A stretch of DNA of 64,000 nt from Methylobacterium adhaesivum. GTDB taxonomy: Bacteria; Pseudomonadota; Alphaproteobacteria; Rhizobiales; Beijerinckiaceae. The notes under the pieces were generated by a model. The model saw nothing but the letters and a program-made list of their open reading frames with translations, had not been told where the DNA came from and did not search any database. Where the stretch lies: the NCBI RefSeq assembly GCF_022179065.1, contig NZ_BPQD01000006.1, positions 62,001 to 126,000 on the forward strand, read 5' to 3'. The position numbers and the translations under genes were made by a program. Positions 35,550-43,971 of this stretch are shown one piece after another (the stretch's first letter is position 1; each line of letters opens with the position of its first letter).

Positions 35550-36316
35550 AGATCCTCGATCGTTTCCTCCGCCCTTCACGCTCCGATCTCGCGGTTCCCG
35601 ACACGCACCTCGTCCAGGCCGATCGCCGCCTGCTCCTGCGCGGTGGCCTTGTCGCGGCCGGGAGCCTCGCGCTCGGCGGCTGCGACATTTCCGACAATCC
35701 CCAAGTCGAGAGCACCCTCGGGGCGATCTCGCGACTGAACGATCGCGTCCAGGCCGCCCTCTTCGGCAGCACGCGTTTGGCCCCGACCTTCGACGTCTCG
35801 GACATCACCCCGGACTTCCCGTTCAACGCCTATTATCCGGCAAGCAAGATCCGGGTGATCGATGGCGCGACCTGGAAACTCGAACTCGCCGGCCTCGTCT
35901 CCGACAAGACCCCGTGGACCCTCGACCGCCTGAGGACCCTGCCGCAGGAAGCCCAGATCACCCGTCACGTCTGCGTCGAGGGCTGGAGCGCCATCGGACA
36001 ATGGTCGGGCGTGCCGTTCCGGACCTTCCTCGAACACATCGGGGCGGACACGACGGCCCGCTATGTCGGCTTCACCTGCGGCGACGACTACTGGACGAGC
36101 ATCGACATGCCGAGCGCGCTGCACCCCCAGACGATTCTCGCCCTGGACTACGCCGGTGCGCCCTTGCCGCCGAAATACGGCTTCCCGGTCAAACTGCGCA
36201 TTCCGACCAAGCTCGGGTTCAAGAACCCCAAGCACATCATGGCGATCACGGTCACGAACGACTATCCGGGCGGCTACTGGGAAGACCAGGGCTACAACTG
36301 GTTCTCGGGAATTTGA
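35546..36316 (+). CDS. Periplasmic molybdopterin oxidoreductase, YedY/MsrP-like
   Basis: 256 residues of the sulfite-oxidase-fold family. The N-terminus combines twin arginines (ADRRLLLRGG, 27-28) with a lipobox-like LGGC (Cys46), so it may be a Tat-exported lipoprotein. The molybdenum ligand is Cys143 in RHVCVEGWSAIGQWSGVPF; FTCGDDYWTSIDM and NPKHIMAI are typical. MsrP (YedY) reduces methionine sulfoxide of periplasmic proteins with quinol electrons. With the b cytochrome and the MXKDX protein it matches the YedY1-MrpX scavenging cycle known from Azospira. The fragment VTNDYPGGYWEDQGYNWFSG is the family C-terminus. Confidence 0.92.
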   Translation: MKILDRFLRPSRSDLAVPDTHLVQADRRLLLRGGLVAAGSLALGGCDISDNPQVESTLGAISRLNDRVQAALFGSTRLAPTFDVSDITPDFPFNAYYPASKIRVIDGATWKLELAGLVSDKTPWTLDRLRTLPQEAQITRHVCVEGWSAIGQWSGVPFRTFLEHIGADTTARYVGFTCGDDYWTSIDMPSALHPQTILALDYAGAPLPPKYGFPVKLRIPTKLGFKNPKHIMAITVTNDYPGGYWEDQGYNWFSGI

Positions 36317-36607
36317 ACCTGAGCGGAAACCTTGCGGCTCGATGACAGACCATGGATCGTGCAAGACGCACAAATCTGATCAGGTCGATCTTAAAGATGC
36401 CATTACACCGGAATAGGTCGCCGTCTCGCTCGGTCTCTTAGGCCCGTCTTTTCAGGCCCGAGATCTTATGGGTGATCGACGGCGACGTGCCGGCAAGAAT
36501 GGCATTTCGAGGACTTGTCTTCCTAGCCATTCAAGCCGGACGTCCACCCATGAACCGAGGCCGCGCGCTTCAGCTCTCCGCTCCTCGACAAGCATGAGAT
36601 CAGTACA

Positions 36608-37282
36608 ATGCTGAAATTCTTCTTCAACGGTTCTCCGAACCCGACGAAGGTCGCCCTGCTGCTGGAAGAGCTCGGTGCTCCCTACGAGCCGATTCCGATC
36701 GACACCCGCAAGGGTGACCAGTTCGCCCCCGAATTTCTGAAGCTCAACCCGAACGGCAAGGTGCCGGTCCTCGTCGACGACGGCGACGTGATCTTCGACA
36801 GCAACGCCATCCTGCTCTACCTCGCCGAGAAAACGGGTCAATTCCTGCCCGCCTCCGGTGGCGACCGGGCATCGCTCCTGTCCTGGCTGATGTTCGTCGC
36901 GACGGGCGTCGGTCCGTACTCGGGCCAGGCGGTCCATTTCCGGCACTTCGCCCCGGAACAGGTGCCCTATGCCCAGGCGCGCTACAGCTACGAGGCGCGC
37001 CGTCACTACGACATCCTGAACGCCCGCCTCGCGCAGCGCCGCTATCTCGTGGGCGACGCGTACACCATCGTCGATATGAGTGCCTGGGGCTGGGCCCGCA
37101 TGATCCCGTTCGTGCTCGGCGAGACGGCCTGGGCGGAGCTGCCCCACCTCAAGCGACACCACGACGAGATCGCCGCCCGCCCGGCCGCCGCGCGGGCGGT
37201 CGGCCTGAAGGACCGCTTCCCCTTCAAGGCCGAAATGGACGATGAAGCGCGGGCCAATATGTTTCGGCACCTGAAGTCCTGA
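36608..37282 (+). CDS. Glutathione S-transferase
   Basis: 224 residues. N-terminal thioredoxin-like domain (KFFFNGSPNPTKVALLLEELGAPYE, with NPNGKVPVLVDDG as the cis-Pro and glutathione-binding loop and DSNAILLYLAE) and a C-terminal all-helical domain (about 90-215). It belongs to the bacterial YfcG/Ure2p-like class with disulphide-bond reductase activity. It lies 291 bp past the molybdoprotein without a copy of the ECF element, so membership of the stress regulon is unproven. That gap shows nothing definite. Confidence 0.93.
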   Translation: MLKFFFNGSPNPTKVALLLEELGAPYEPIPIDTRKGDQFAPEFLKLNPNGKVPVLVDDGDVIFDSNAILLYLAEKTGQFLPASGGDRASLLSWLMFVATGVGPYSGQAVHFRHFAPEQVPYAQARYSYEARRHYDILNARLAQRRYLVGDAYTIVDMSAWGWARMIPFVLGETAWAELPHLKRHHDEIAARPAAARAVGLKDRFPFKAEMDDEARANMFRHLKS

Positions 37283-37613
37283 CGATCGTCTCCGCCCTGG
37301 AGGATCGTCGGAGCTGGTCTTCGACACATCCGTTGTCGTCTCGATGCTGCGAGGGACGTTCCAAAACGTTGAACGTCCGACTGGCCGCTTCGGTCCCCCA
37401 GTAAATCAGCCTGTTCGGCACTGTCGAGCCTGAGCCGGAACGTCCCCTTCATCGTGGAAGGCCAGGGTCCGCTTCCACCCTCAGAGGCCCTCGAATACCG
37501 TCAAGCGGATTGGGTTTCGACCCGAGCGCGCGAAGGCCGTCGGCACAGGGCTCGCTCGGGCCGCGTCCATTCACCGCGAAGCCGATCGCGGGCGCCGCGT
37601 GAAGCGATCCCCG
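37283..37613. other. 331-bp intergenic region between convergent genes
   Basis: Lies between the glutathione transferase and the minus-strand peptidase. A weak hairpin GACGATC/GATCGTC follows the transferase stop (37282-37310) and could terminate it. No gene-like reading frame with a supported start is seen. Confidence 0.35.
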
Positions 37614-38906
37614 TCAGGCGCGCGAAATCGCCTCGACCCCGCACCATTCGGCGACGAACAGGGCGATGGCCGTGGTGATGCGCTGGACCGAGGCGAGACT
37701 GACCCGCTCGTCGCAGCCGTGGATGTCGCGGCTGACGGGGCCGTAGCACAGGGCCGGCACCCGGTCGTAGAGGGCGTGGACCCGGGTATCGAGGTAGCTC
37801 GGCGACAGGAAGCTTTCGAGGGCGGTGCCGGTGGCCCGCTCGTGGGCGGCGGCGAGCACGGCCTCGGCGTCCGAGCCCGGCGCCAGGACGTAGCCCTCGG
37901 CGAAGAAGCCGTCGAAGACGACGCGCGGCGGCGCGGAGGCCAGGAACGGGTCGGTGCGGGCGAAATCCCGCACCGCCGCCTCGACGGCCCGGGCCGCCTC
38001 CGCCGCCGCCACGCCCGGATAGAGGCCGATGCGGCAGGCGATCCGGCACCAGGCCGGCACCGAGGAGGCCCAGTCGCCGCCCTCGATCCGGCCGATGTTG
38101 AGGTTGATGGCGTCGGCCTCGCCTTCGAAATGCGGGCGCCCGGCCTTGTCGGCGTTCCAGGCGGCCTCCAGGGCGCGCAGGGCCCCGACGATCCGGTAGG
38201 CGGCGTCGATGGCGTTGGCGCCGGCCCCCATCTCGCGGACATGGGCGGGGCGGCCCTGCACTACGACGGTGAACCACAGCACCCCGACATTGGCGCGCAC
38301 GAGCTTCTCGTCCTGCGGCTCGGGAATGAGCACGGCGTCGGCGCGGTATCCCTTCAGGTGGGCCATGAGGGCGCCGTTGCCGGTGGATTCCTCCTCGACC
38401 ATGGATTGGAGGATGACGGGGGCGGCGGGTTGCAGGTCGAGGCGCGCCAGGGCGTCGAGGGCGAAGAGGTTGGCGGCGTGGCCCGCCTTCATGTCGGCGG
38501 CGCCGCGCCCGAAGAGCCAGTCGCCCTCGACGACGGGATCGAAGGGCGGATGGGTCCAGAGGTCGGCGGGACCGGGCGGCACCACGTCGACATGGGCCTG
38601 GAGGATCAGGGAGCGGCCCGTGGCGTCGCGGGGGCGGTGATGCGCGATGACGAGGGGCGCGCGGGAATGCCCCTCCCCCATCCGCCCGGCCCCCGGATGG
38701 CCGCGCAGGGCCTGGAAATCGAGGGCGACGCGCTCAGGGCCGTAGCCGCGCGCCGCGTAGGCGTCGAACACGAAATCCTGGATCGCGTCCTCGTGGCCCC
38801 GGATGGAGGCGAACCGAACCAGGGCTTGAGTGTGGGCGATCTGCTCGGCGAACCCCGCCGCGACGGATTCGGCGATGCGGTCGGCGAGGGCGGGATCGAG
38901 GGGCAT
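37614..38906 (-). CDS. M20 family zinc peptidase (ArgE/DapE-like)
   Basis: 430 residues, cytoplasmic deacylase or peptidase. The metal ligand pair His105/Asp107 lies in LQAHVDVVPPG, the bridging Asp in GRGAADMKAGH, and the catalytic Glu pair in VEEESTGNG; the dimerisation (lid) domain is in the middle. Members remove acyl groups from amino acids (acetylornithine, succinyl-diaminopimelate) or cleave dipeptides; the substrate cannot be set. Start at ATG 38906, with AGGAG just upstream; nine more residues are possible. Confidence 0.93.
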   Translation of the reverse strand: MPLDPALADRIAESVAAGFAEQIAHTQALVRFASIRGHEDAIQDFVFDAYAARGYGPERVALDFQALRGHPGAGRMGEGHSRAPLVIAHHRPRDATGRSLILQAHVDVVPPGPADLWTHPPFDPVVEGDWLFGRGAADMKAGHAANLFALDALARLDLQPAAPVILQSMVEEESTGNGALMAHLKGYRADAVLIPEPQDEKLVRANVGVLWFTVVVQGRPAHVREMGAGANAIDAAYRIVGALRALEAAWNADKAGRPHFEGEADAINLNIGRIEGGDWASSVPAWCRIACRIGLYPGVAAAEAARAVEAAVRDFARTDPFLASAPPRVVFDGFFAEGYVLAPGSDAEAVLAAAHERATGTALESFLSPSYLDTRVHALYDRVPALCYGPVSRDIHGCDERVSLASVQRITTAIALFVAEWCGVEAISRA

Positions 38907-38945
38907 CGGCACTCCTGTCGAGAGGCCGAGCATAGGGTGTGCACT

Positions 38946-39284
38946 TCAGGCGAGGAAGGCAGCGGCGGCGGCAAGCGGCAGGGCAGCCAGCGCCGCCGGA
39001 CGGATCCAGCGTGGCCGGTAGGACACGAGGCCGACCACGAGGAGGGCCGCCCCCGTGAGCGAGCCGAGCCATTGCACCGGCCCGAAGTTCCAGTCCGCCA
39101 GGATCACGGCGGCGGCGAAGGAGGCGGCAATCCCGCACCACCCGGCCCCGCGCAGGGCCCGTGCCTGCCGCCGCGACGGCGCCACGCGGAAGATCGCGCG
39201 GTGGTGCCGGTCCATGGCGAGGCACAGGGCGCTGAGCCCGGCGAAGCTGAGGGCGAGGTTGAGGAGAACCGAGGACGGGGTCAT
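38946..39284 (-). CDS. DUF3325 membrane protein
   Basis: 112 residues with three or four membrane helices (LNLALSFAGLSALCLAM; WCGIAASFAAAVIL; LTGAALLVVGLVSY; ALAALPLAAAAAFLA). DUF3325 proteins occur with PepSY and DUF3649 proteins next to siderophore receptors. It is last of that trio here, 33 bp after the PepSY protein. Biochemical role unknown; an accessory role in iron-siderophore reduction or transport is inferred from context. Confidence 0.8.
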   Translation of the reverse strand: MTPSSVLLNLALSFAGLSALCLAMDRHHRAIFRVAPSRRQARALRGAGWCGIAASFAAAVILADWNFGPVQWLGSLTGAALLVVGLVSYRPRWIRPAALAALPLAAAAAFLA

Positions 39285-39317
39285 GTTGTTCGAGCCGGAT
39301 TCATGCGCGGGCCGGCC

Positions 39318-40838
39318 TCACGCCCGGGCCAGGGCTTCGGGGGCGGTCGCCGCGCGCAGGCGCGCCGGGCCGCGATAATGCGAGACCTTGCGGGCGCCCC
39401 AGGCGAGGGTAAGGCCGATGGCGATCATCGCGGCGTCGAACCCGGCGAAGTCGAGGCCGCGATCCGTGGTGAGGTCGCTGACGAGGGGCACGGACAGGAA
39501 CAGAAGGGCGGCCGCCGCCCCCATCTCGCGCCAGGTCCGGGCATACGGCCGGGCGAGGCCCACCATGGCGGCGAGCCCCCAGGCCGCGAAGAACACAGCC
39601 CCCTCCCAGGTAGCCCGCTCATTCATCGCCACGGGCAGGAGCCGGTTGGCGAGGAAGAAGGCCGCGATGCCGATGGGCAGGCCGAGGATGGTGCCGAGGT
39701 TGAGCCCGCGCACGAGGCTTAAAGCGAAGCCCGGCACCGCGCCGGCCTTCGGCGCCCGGGCCACGGCCCACAGGACGAGGCCGGTGGCGATGGTGGCCGA
39801 GCCCAGGAGGCCGCATAGGAAGAACAGCCCCCGCAGGGCCGGCCCGGCGAAATGTGCCTCGTGCAGGCCGAGGAAGCTCGTGAACACGTGGGCGGCGGGC
39901 TTGAGGGTGCCGAGGCGGGCGATCACCGCGCCCGATGTCGCCTCGAACACCACCTGCGGGTGGCGGTGGGCGAGGCCCTTGGGCTCCTCGAACACGGCCA
40001 CCACCGTGGAGGCCGCGTCGCCCGGATTGTTGATGATCGCCATCTCAAGGGGCTCGGACACCTCCGCCTGCGCCCGCGCCATGAGGGGAGCGAGCGGCAG
40101 GGCGTCGGCGGGACGCCCGGCGGCGGCCCGCCAGGCCGGACTCTGGCCGGCCTCCACGAAGAAGCGCAGCTCATCGCCCCGGTAGGCCGAGGTGATGCCC
40201 CAGGGCATCAGCGTGAACGCGAGGGTCACGATGCCCGTGTAGGTGATCATGAGGTGGAACGGCAGGGCGAGCACGCCCGTGACGTTGTGGGCGTCGAGCC
40301 AGCCGCGCTGGGCCGACCTGTCCCGCCGGAAGGTGAAGAAGTCCGAAAAGATCCGGCGGTGGGTGACGATGCCCGACACCAGGGCGACGAGGAGAACGAG
40401 GGCGCTGGCGCCGACGATCCAGCGCCCGAGCCCCGGCATCATCTGCAGTTCGTAATGGAAGCGGTAGAGGAAATCGCCGCCCTGCGTCGCCCGCACCGTG
40501 GTGGGCGCGCCGGTCCCGGCATCGAGGGTCGCCTGCCGGATCGGGGTCTCGAAGCTGTCGAACCAGTAGACGTCGAGGAGGGGCCGCTCCGCCTGTGGCA
40601 CGGAGACGAACCACGCCACGGCTTTCGGCGCATGGACCTTGAGATAGGCGGCCCCCCGCTCGACGGCGACCCCCGGCTCCACGGCGGCGGCCTGCAGCTC
40701 GGGACGCATCCAGTGGGAGATGTCGGCCCGGTAATAGGTCGCCGTGCCGGTCACGAACACGCAGAACATCACCCAGCCGGTCACGAGACCGGCCCAGGTG
40801 TGCAGCCACGCCATGGATTGGCGAAACCCGGGCTTCAT
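39318..40838 (-). CDS. PepSY-associated transmembrane protein (iron-uptake associated)
   Basis: 506 residues. TM1 is near the N-terminus (LHTWAGLVTGWVMFCVFVTGTATYY); a PepSY-like periplasmic part is followed by further helices (RWIVGASALVLLVALVSGIVTHRRIF; HNVTGVLALPFHLMITYTGIVTLAF) and four to five more towards the C-terminus. The conserved His residues in LHTW, THRR and DAHNV fit the siderophore-reductase-like PepSY group (FhuF-independent, FoxB/PiuB type). Start at ATG 40838 overlaps the DUF3649 stop by 4 bp; the longer frame to 41276 is not supported. Confidence 0.9.
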   Translation of the reverse strand: MKPGFRQSMAWLHTWAGLVTGWVMFCVFVTGTATYYRADISHWMRPELQAAAVEPGVAVERGAAYLKVHAPKAVAWFVSVPQAERPLLDVYWFDSFETPIRQATLDAGTGAPTTVRATQGGDFLYRFHYELQMMPGLGRWIVGASALVLLVALVSGIVTHRRIFSDFFTFRRDRSAQRGWLDAHNVTGVLALPFHLMITYTGIVTLAFTLMPWGITSAYRGDELRFFVEAGQSPAWRAAAGRPADALPLAPLMARAQAEVSEPLEMAIINNPGDAASTVVAVFEEPKGLAHRHPQVVFEATSGAVIARLGTLKPAAHVFTSFLGLHEAHFAGPALRGLFFLCGLLGSATIATGLVLWAVARAPKAGAVPGFALSLVRGLNLGTILGLPIGIAAFFLANRLLPVAMNERATWEGAVFFAAWGLAAMVGLARPYARTWREMGAAAALLFLSVPLVSDLTTDRGLDFAGFDAAMIAIGLTLAWGARKVSHYRGPARLRAATAPEALARA

Positions 40839-41164
40839 GCCGGCGGCGCCGTGTCGACGAGGGCGAGGGCGAGCCAGAGGCCGGCGGCGAGCAGCGTGGA
40901 GGGCACGGCGAGGCCGAGGGCGGCCCGCGACAGGGTGTGGGCGGAGAACACCCAGATCACGGCCCCGACCATGATGGCAAAGCTCAGGAGTGTCGCCGTC
41001 GCAACGGCCTCGGAGCGGGCCATGGGCAGGGCGAGGGAGAGGAACGCCGTGGCCAGGGCGGCGACGCCGTAACCGCCGAACGCGGCCAGGGCCACGCGGC
41101 CGGCGACCAGGGCGCGCCATCGCCAGCCGAGGCCGGCGGTTCTGAGGGCGGCTTCGTCCGGCAT
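40835..41164 (-). CDS. DUF3649 membrane protein
   Basis: 109 residues with three membrane helices (AGRVALAAFGGYGVAALATAFLSLAL; AVATATLLSFAIMVGAVIWVFS; LGLAVPSTLLAAGLWLALAL). DUF3649 is known as an iron-uptake-associated membrane protein. ATG 41164 is preferred because AAGG lies 8 bases upstream; a GTG at 41173 is the alternative. First gene of the DUF3649-PepSY-DUF3325 unit. A TonB receptor, normally adjacent, is not in the window. Confidence 0.82.
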   Translation of the reverse strand: MPDEAALRTAGLGWRWRALVAGRVALAAFGGYGVAALATAFLSLALPMARSEAVATATLLSFAIMVGAVIWVFSAHTLSRAALGLAVPSTLLAAGLWLALALVDTAPPA

Positions 41165-41541
41165 CGGCGGCACCTTCTCGGAGCGGGACGGCGGAGCGAA
41201 CGCCTATCCGGGAAGACGCCGCACCGTCGCGAAACATAGAGGCCCTGCTATAGCGACCCGCGTCTTCCACCGGCAATCGCTATGTTATGGAACCATTCCA
41301 AGGTTGCTTGGCAGTCGCGGCGCAGCCTTGCCGAAACCTCCCGTCCGGTGTTTCCCCAGGAACGCGATCCCGGTGCCGGTCCGCGCCGAAACGTGTTGAC
41401 GGCCCGAAAGGATGTCCACGGGAGCGCCGCTCCGGGTTAACATATCGGTCATACCCGCTCCGGCCAGGACCCGTCCCGCCGGGAACCGTACGGGCATCCG
41501 GCGCGCCGGACCCAAGCCCCTCTCGTCAGAAGATCGATTCC
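41165..41541. other. 377-bp divergent region between DUF3649 and the min locus
   Basis: Should hold promoters in both directions. A TTAAC at 41437-41441 lies in GGGTTAACATATCGGTCAT about 100 bp before minC. No Fur or Irr box could be assigned by eye. Confidence 0.35.
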
Positions 41542-42252
41542 GTGACCGCACCCCCCGCCCGCCCTCCGATTCGCTTTCGCGGCCGTTCGTTCATGGCGCT
41601 GGTGCTGGCCCCCGTGCCGCCCGTGTCCGACTGGCTCGCGGAACTCGACGCCCTGGCGCGCCGTTCGCCCGCCTTCTTCGTCGGCCGTCCGGTGATCCTC
41701 GAGGTCTCGGGCGCGGGCCTCGACCGGGAGGGCCTGCGCGCCCTCGTGGCCGAACTCTCCGGCCGCAGCGTCACCGTGATGGGCATCGAGGGCGCCGGGC
41801 CCGGCCTGCTCGGCGAGGGCCTGCCGCCGCCGCTTGCCGGGGGGCGACCCGTGGAGGAGGTGGCGGCGCCGGAAGCGGACGCGCCCGAGGCCAGGGTCTC
41901 CGTGAGCCAGGCTCCGGCACCGGCCCGCTCCCTCATCCTCGACGCGCCCGTGCGCTCGGGGCAGACGGTGCTGCATCTCGAGGGCGACATCACCGTCATG
42001 GGGTCGGTGGCGTCCGGGGCCGAGGTGATCGCCGGGGGCTCGCTCCACGTCTACGGCGCCCTGCGCGGCCGGGCCATCGCGGGGGCGGCGGGCAACCCGG
42101 AGGCGCGCATCACCTGCCGCAAGTTCGAGCCCGAGCTCATCGCCATCGACGGGCTCTACCGCACGGCCGACGACCTCGGGGCCGTGCAGCGCGGCCAGCC
42201 GGCGCAGGTGCGCCTGGAGGGCGACGCCATCAAGGTCGCGGCGCTGGAATGA
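41542..42252 (+). CDS. minC: Septum-site inhibitor MinC (first copy)
   Basis: 236 residues from GTG 41542. The N-terminal FtsZ-inhibiting domain is at about 8-95 (IRFRGRSFMALVLAPVPPVSDWLAELDALARRSPAFFVGRPVILEV). After a Pro/Ala/Glu linker, the C-terminal beta-helix domain is seen as VRSGQTVLHLEGDITVMGSVASGAEVIAGGSLHVYGALRGRAIAG. That domain binds MinD and includes the conserved G-x-LHVYG-x-LRG. Complete and apparently functional, yet followed 187 bp later by a second full minC. ATG at 41594 lies inside the domain and is too short. Confidence 0.92.
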   Translation: MTAPPARPPIRFRGRSFMALVLAPVPPVSDWLAELDALARRSPAFFVGRPVILEVSGAGLDREGLRALVAELSGRSVTVMGIEGAGPGLLGEGLPPPLAGGRPVEEVAAPEADAPEARVSVSQAPAPARSLILDAPVRSGQTVLHLEGDITVMGSVASGAEVIAGGSLHVYGALRGRAIAGAAGNPEARITCRKFEPELIAIDGLYRTADDLGAVQRGQPAQVRLEGDAIKVAALE

Positions 42253-42381
42253 TCCGGCCTTCCGCTCGACCGAAGCCCGCAATCGCCCTCCCGAAGGGAT
42301 CGACCGGGACGAGGCGAATGCGGTCCTGGGATCAAAGAATCCCGGAACGGGAGCAATCATTCATCCTGTGAGCACGGGCCG

Positions 42382-42397
42382 TTAACGAAGCGGTAAC
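42382..42397 (+). promoter_or_regulatory. CtrA-like site before the second minC
   Basis: TTAA-CGAAGCG-GTAAC is one base from the CtrA consensus TTAA-N7-TTAA(C) and lies 43 bases before the minC start at 42440. CtrA control of min genes is known in other Rhizobiales such as Sinorhizobium. A GC-rich genome makes TTAA words rare, which adds weight, but one site by eye is weak evidence. Confidence 0.35.
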
Positions 42398-42439
42398 CAT
42401 ACCGGGCATCAATGGTCTGGTAAGGAATCGCGAGACGCC

Positions 42440-43141
42440 GTGACCAGCGCCCCCACTCCCCGCCGATCCGTTGAGCTTCGTGGCCGTGCCTTCAAGGCGC
42501 TCGTCCTGGCCCCGGAGCTGCCGCTTCCCGATTGGTTCGCCGATCTGGACGAGGCCCTGAAGCGCTCGCCGACGCTGTTCGACGGGCGCGCCCTGATCCT
42601 CGACGTCGCGGCCCTGGCGCCGGACGCCTCAAGTCTCGACGGTCTGCTGTCCGACCTCGGCAGCCGTCACATCCGGATCCTCGGCATCGAGGGTTCGGCC
42701 CTTCCCCTCGTCGGTCCGGGGCGCCCGCCCCTGCTGAACGCGGGACGTCCGGTCTCGACCATCGAGATCCCCACGGTGCCGGACGAGCCGACGCCGCCGC
42801 CGGAGCCCGCCACCACGTCCCTCACCATCGAGGGGTCGGTGCGGTCGGGTCAGTCCATCGTCCACCCCACCGGCGACGTCACCGTGATGGGCTCGGTCTC
42901 CTCGGGAGCCGAGATCCTCGCCGGCGGGTCCATCCACGTCTACGGCGCCCTGCGGGGACGCGCCATCGCCGGCGCCGCCCGCAACCCCCGCGCCCGCATC
43001 TGCTGCCGCAAGTTCGAGCCCGAACTCCTCGGCATCGACCGCCTCGTCCGCACGGCCGAGGACATGGGCACTCACCTGCGCGGTCAGGCCGTGCAGATCT
43101 GGCTTGATGGCGGCGCCATCAAATTCGCATCCTTGGATTGA
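42440..43141 (+). CDS. minC: Septum-site inhibitor MinC (second copy)
   Basis: 233 residues from GTG 42440. Both MinC domains are present: N-terminal VELRGRAFKALVLAPELPLPDWFADLDEALKRS and C-terminal GDVTVMGSVSSGAEILAGGSIHVYGALRGRAIAGAARN. It resembles the first copy strongly in the C-terminal domain and less in the N-terminal domain and linker. MinD starts 15 bp after its stop, so this is the copy expressed with minD and minE. Blocks FtsZ ring assembly away from mid-cell when bound to MinD. Confidence 0.95.
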   Translation: MTSAPTPRRSVELRGRAFKALVLAPELPLPDWFADLDEALKRSPTLFDGRALILDVAALAPDASSLDGLLSDLGSRHIRILGIEGSALPLVGPGRPPLLNAGRPVSTIEIPTVPDEPTPPPEPATTSLTIEGSVRSGQSIVHPTGDVTVMGSVSSGAEILAGGSIHVYGALRGRAIAGAARNPRARICCRKFEPELLGIDRLVRTAEDMGTHLRGQAVQIWLDGGAIKFASLD

Positions 43142-43155
43142 GGGAAACCACTCGT

Positions 43156-43971
43156 ATGGCCAAGATTCTGGTCGTGACATCAGGCAAGGGCGGCGTCGGC
43201 AAGACGACGACGACGGCGGCCCTCGGAGCGGCGCTCGCTCAGGCGGGCCAGAGCGTGGCGGTGGTCGATTTCGATGTCGGCCTGCGCAATCTCGACCTCG
43301 TGATGGGCGCCGAGCGGCGCGTGGTCTACGACCTCATCAACGTGGTCAACGGCGACGCCAAGCTCAACCAGGCCCTCATCCGCGACAAGCGCCTGGAGAA
43401 CCTCTCCCTGCTGCCCGCCTCGCAGACCCGCGACAAGGACGCGCTGACCGACGAGGGCGTCGCCCGCGTCATGGAAGAGCTCCGCGAAAAGTTCGACTGG
43501 GTGATCTGCGATTCGCCCGCCGGCATCGAGCGCGGCGCGACGCTGGCCATGCGCCACGCGGATCTGGCCGTGGTGGTGACCAACCCGGAAGTCTCCTCGG
43601 TGCGCGATTCCGACCGGATCATCGGGCTGCTCGACTCGAAGACCGTCAAGGCCGAGCGCGGCGAGACCATGGAGAAGCACCTCATCCTCACCCGCTACGA
43701 CCCCGCCCGGGCCGACCGGGGCGACATGCTCAAGATCGACGACGTCCTCGAGATCCTGTCGATCCCGCTCCTCGCCATCATCCCCGAGAGCATGGAAGTG
43801 CTGCGCGCCTCCAACGTCGGCTGCCCCGTCACCCTGAACAACCCGCTCTGCGCCCCGTCCCGCGCCTACATCGACGCGGTCCGTCGCCTCAAGGGCGACA
43901 CGGTGCCGATGGCGGTTCCCTCGGACAAGAAGTCCCTGCTCAACAAACTGTTCACCCGGAGGGCGGCATGA
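43156..43971 (+). CDS. minD: Septum-site ATPase MinD
   Basis: 271 residues. Deviant Walker A SGKGGVGKTTT with the signature lysine, DFDVGLRNLDLVMG (switch I), CDSPAGIERGA (switch II) and the C-terminal membrane-targeting amphipathic helix SDKKSLLNKLFTRR. It recruits MinC to the membrane and oscillates with MinE. The ATG at 43156 is chosen from the universal N-terminus MAKILVVTSGKGGVG. Overlaps minE by 4 bp. Confidence 0.98.
   Translation: MAKILVVTSGKGGVGKTTTTAALGAALAQAGQSVAVVDFDVGLRNLDLVMGAERRVVYDLINVVNGDAKLNQALIRDKRLENLSLLPASQTRDKDALTDEGVARVMEELREKFDWVICDSPAGIERGATLAMRHADLAVVVTNPEVSSVRDSDRIIGLLDSKTVKAERGETMEKHLILTRYDPARADRGDMLKIDDVLEILSIPLLAIIPESMEVLRASNVGCPVTLNNPLCAPSRAYIDAVRRLKGDTVPMAVPSDKKSLLNKLFTRRAA

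Noticed and set aside
37454-37678. A 74-codon plus-strand frame after the glutathione transferase gene
   Set aside because: Arginine-rich composition typical of random GC-rich frames, and it runs into the end of the peptidase gene on the other strand.
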